Source of the DNA: Bradyrhizobium sp. SK17
Lineage (GTDB): Bacteria > Pseudomonadota > Alphaproteobacteria > Rhizobiales > Xanthobacteraceae
Direction of reading: 5' to 3'
Assembly (NCBI RefSeq): GCF_002831585.1
Contig: NZ_CP025113.1
Coordinates: forward strand, 5,285,001-5,349,000
Length of the DNA: 64,000 bases
Below are positions 63,203 through 64,000 of this stretch, piece after piece. The translations under genes were made by a program, and so were the position numbers. Position 1 is the first letter of the stretch. Every line of letters starts with the position of its first letter. A model generated the notes under the pieces. It had not been told where the DNA came from, did no database searches, and saw only the letters and a program-made list of their open reading frames with translations.

Positions 63203-64000
63203 ATGTCCAACGCTCTATTTGACGAACCGCGCCTCAACGAATGGTTCTCGATCCCGCTAGACGAGCGCCTCGCGATTCCGATCGACGCGAGTGAGATCGA
63301 TTTCAACCTTGACGGAGAATGGCTCCCGATCCCAGCCGCGTTGCGTAGCGAAGAAGTCGGTTGGGATTGCTATCGCCTCGATCCAGAAGGACTCGGATTC
63401 GACTTTTTCTATCAACTGGCGATTGAAGCTGGAGACATGCGCTCAACGCAACAGCTGAGCGAACTGTGGCCCAGCTTCGATCGGGATAGGGCACCACACG
63501 ACGTGCTGCTGATCGACCTGTTCGCTTATTTGCGGGGGCAGTGCTGCGCGATCCACAGTGGCTTATCTGCCAAGATGGATGCGGCACTAGAAGACTGGAG
63601 GCATCGCAGATTTCGGGCTCACGGCGCCAAGGTGTGCGCTGAGTACGGGGAAGCGATCAAGCTTTTCGAGGCGGCCCAACAAGCTGTTGCGCGCCTTCCT
63701 AAGGTGATCCCAACCGATCGAATGCCCGACGAGGCGCGCGCGACGTTCGAAGCCATGACGTCTGCGCCAGCACGAGCGTACAGCTCCGAACAAATGCGGG
63801 CGTTTGCTGAGTTCGTTCACGAGTGTCTTCAGTGGCACAACACGAAATCCGAGATGGAAGGACTTCCAGAAATGACGAAGCTCGCGGCAAGTGCGTTCGA
63901 TGCCGAGGTAATGCGCGCGATCGCAGCCGAGCGGGCGCCTGGTTTTATTTCCGACGCAAAAGGGCACAAAGCCGAACCGCAGCACCCTCATAACGTTCGG
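63203..64000 (+). CDS. Hypothetical protein, runs off the right edge
   Basis: An open frame of at least 266 codons begins MSNALFDEPRLNEWFSIPLD and has no stop before the window end. It is acidic, with no signal peptide or membrane segment, and contains several Trp/Asp blocks (WDCYRLDPEGLGFDFFYQLA). Long helices dominate after residue 130. TTTGGAGCCC precedes the ATG. Codon use is less GC-biased than in the chromosomal genes, as expected inside an integrated element. The family is not recognised. Confidence 0.7.
   Translation, partial: MSNALFDEPRLNEWFSIPLDERLAIPIDASEIDFNLDGEWLPIPAALRSEEVGWDCYRLDPEGLGFDFFYQLAIEAGDMRSTQQLSELWPSFDRDRAPHDVLLIDLFAYLRGQCCAIHSGLSAKMDAALEDWRHRRFRAHGAKVCAEYGEAIKLFEAAQQAVARLPKVIPTDRMPDEARATFEAMTSAPARAYSSEQMRAFAEFVHECLQWHNTKSEMEGLPEMTKLAASAFDAEVMRAIAAERAPGFISDAKGHKAEPQHPHNVR

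Overview
The window is about 64 kb of high-GC DNA that looks like the chromosome of a Bradyrhizobium species (Alphaproteobacteria, Nitrobacteraceae). The evidence is the protein repertoire (IalB family, phosphatidylcholine synthase, NasS/NasT, PxpABC, a multi-HAMP kinase, LTXXQ periplasmic protein), alphaproteobacterial codon use, and several short palindromic intergenic repeats of the kind scattered through Bradyrhizobium genomes. These assignments come from reading the sequence alone; no database search was run.

Layout. 0-10 kb: a YejA-type peptide-binding protein, an IalB-family secreted protein, two exporters (MFS and AEC), HspQ, a UbiH-type flavin monooxygenase, the overlapping pair pcs-terC and a quinone oxidoreductase. 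10-16 kb: an ArgD-type aminotransferase behind what looks like a complete arginine attenuator (promoter, 29-codon leader with 12 Arg codons, terminator), then a MAPEG protein, RimO and the nitrate-sensing pair NasT-NasS. 16-24 kb: 5-oxoprolinase genes (pxpB-pxpC-pxpA) divergent from an RraA-fold/cupin operon, a cyclohexadienyl dehydratase-type protein and an amidase. 24-30 kb: a carbohydrate-type ABC importer with a 2-hydroxyacid dehydrogenase. 30-39 kb: an LTXXQ protein, a VOC protein/flavin monooxygenase-like protein/MFS catabolic set, a PilZ protein, a UvrD-type helicase and a cluster of very small genes, two of them distant paralogues.

39.9-47.8 kb is a signalling module: a 2096-residue soluble hybrid histidine kinase with an exact 11 x 92-residue HAMP array, GAF, kinase core and three receiver domains, followed 13 bp later by a receiver-PAS-HWE kinase. 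47.9-50.5 kb holds a sorbosone-dehydrogenase-like protein and an APH(6)-type kinase. 50.6-57.5 kb is a catabolic operon: IclR regulator, gamma-glutamyltransferase, an SsuABC/NMT1-type ABC importer and an omega-amino-acid:pyruvate aminotransferase. This suggests uptake and use of a gamma-glutamyl or amine compound. 57.7-59.3 kb is an HxlR regulator divergent from a haloalkane-dehalogenase-like hydrolase, with two near-identical operator candidates between them.

59.7-64 kb is the edge of a mobile region: an IS481-family element lies 9 bp from the 3' end of tRNA-Ser(TGA), followed by a tyrosine integrase, an Arc-like repressor candidate, a nested palindromic operator, an excisionase-like protein, a 56-residue protein and a long hypothetical gene running off the right edge. 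The most interesting signals are the arginine attenuator with an apparently leaderless leader peptide (11420-11612), the HAMP array, and the integrase control region (62321-63055).
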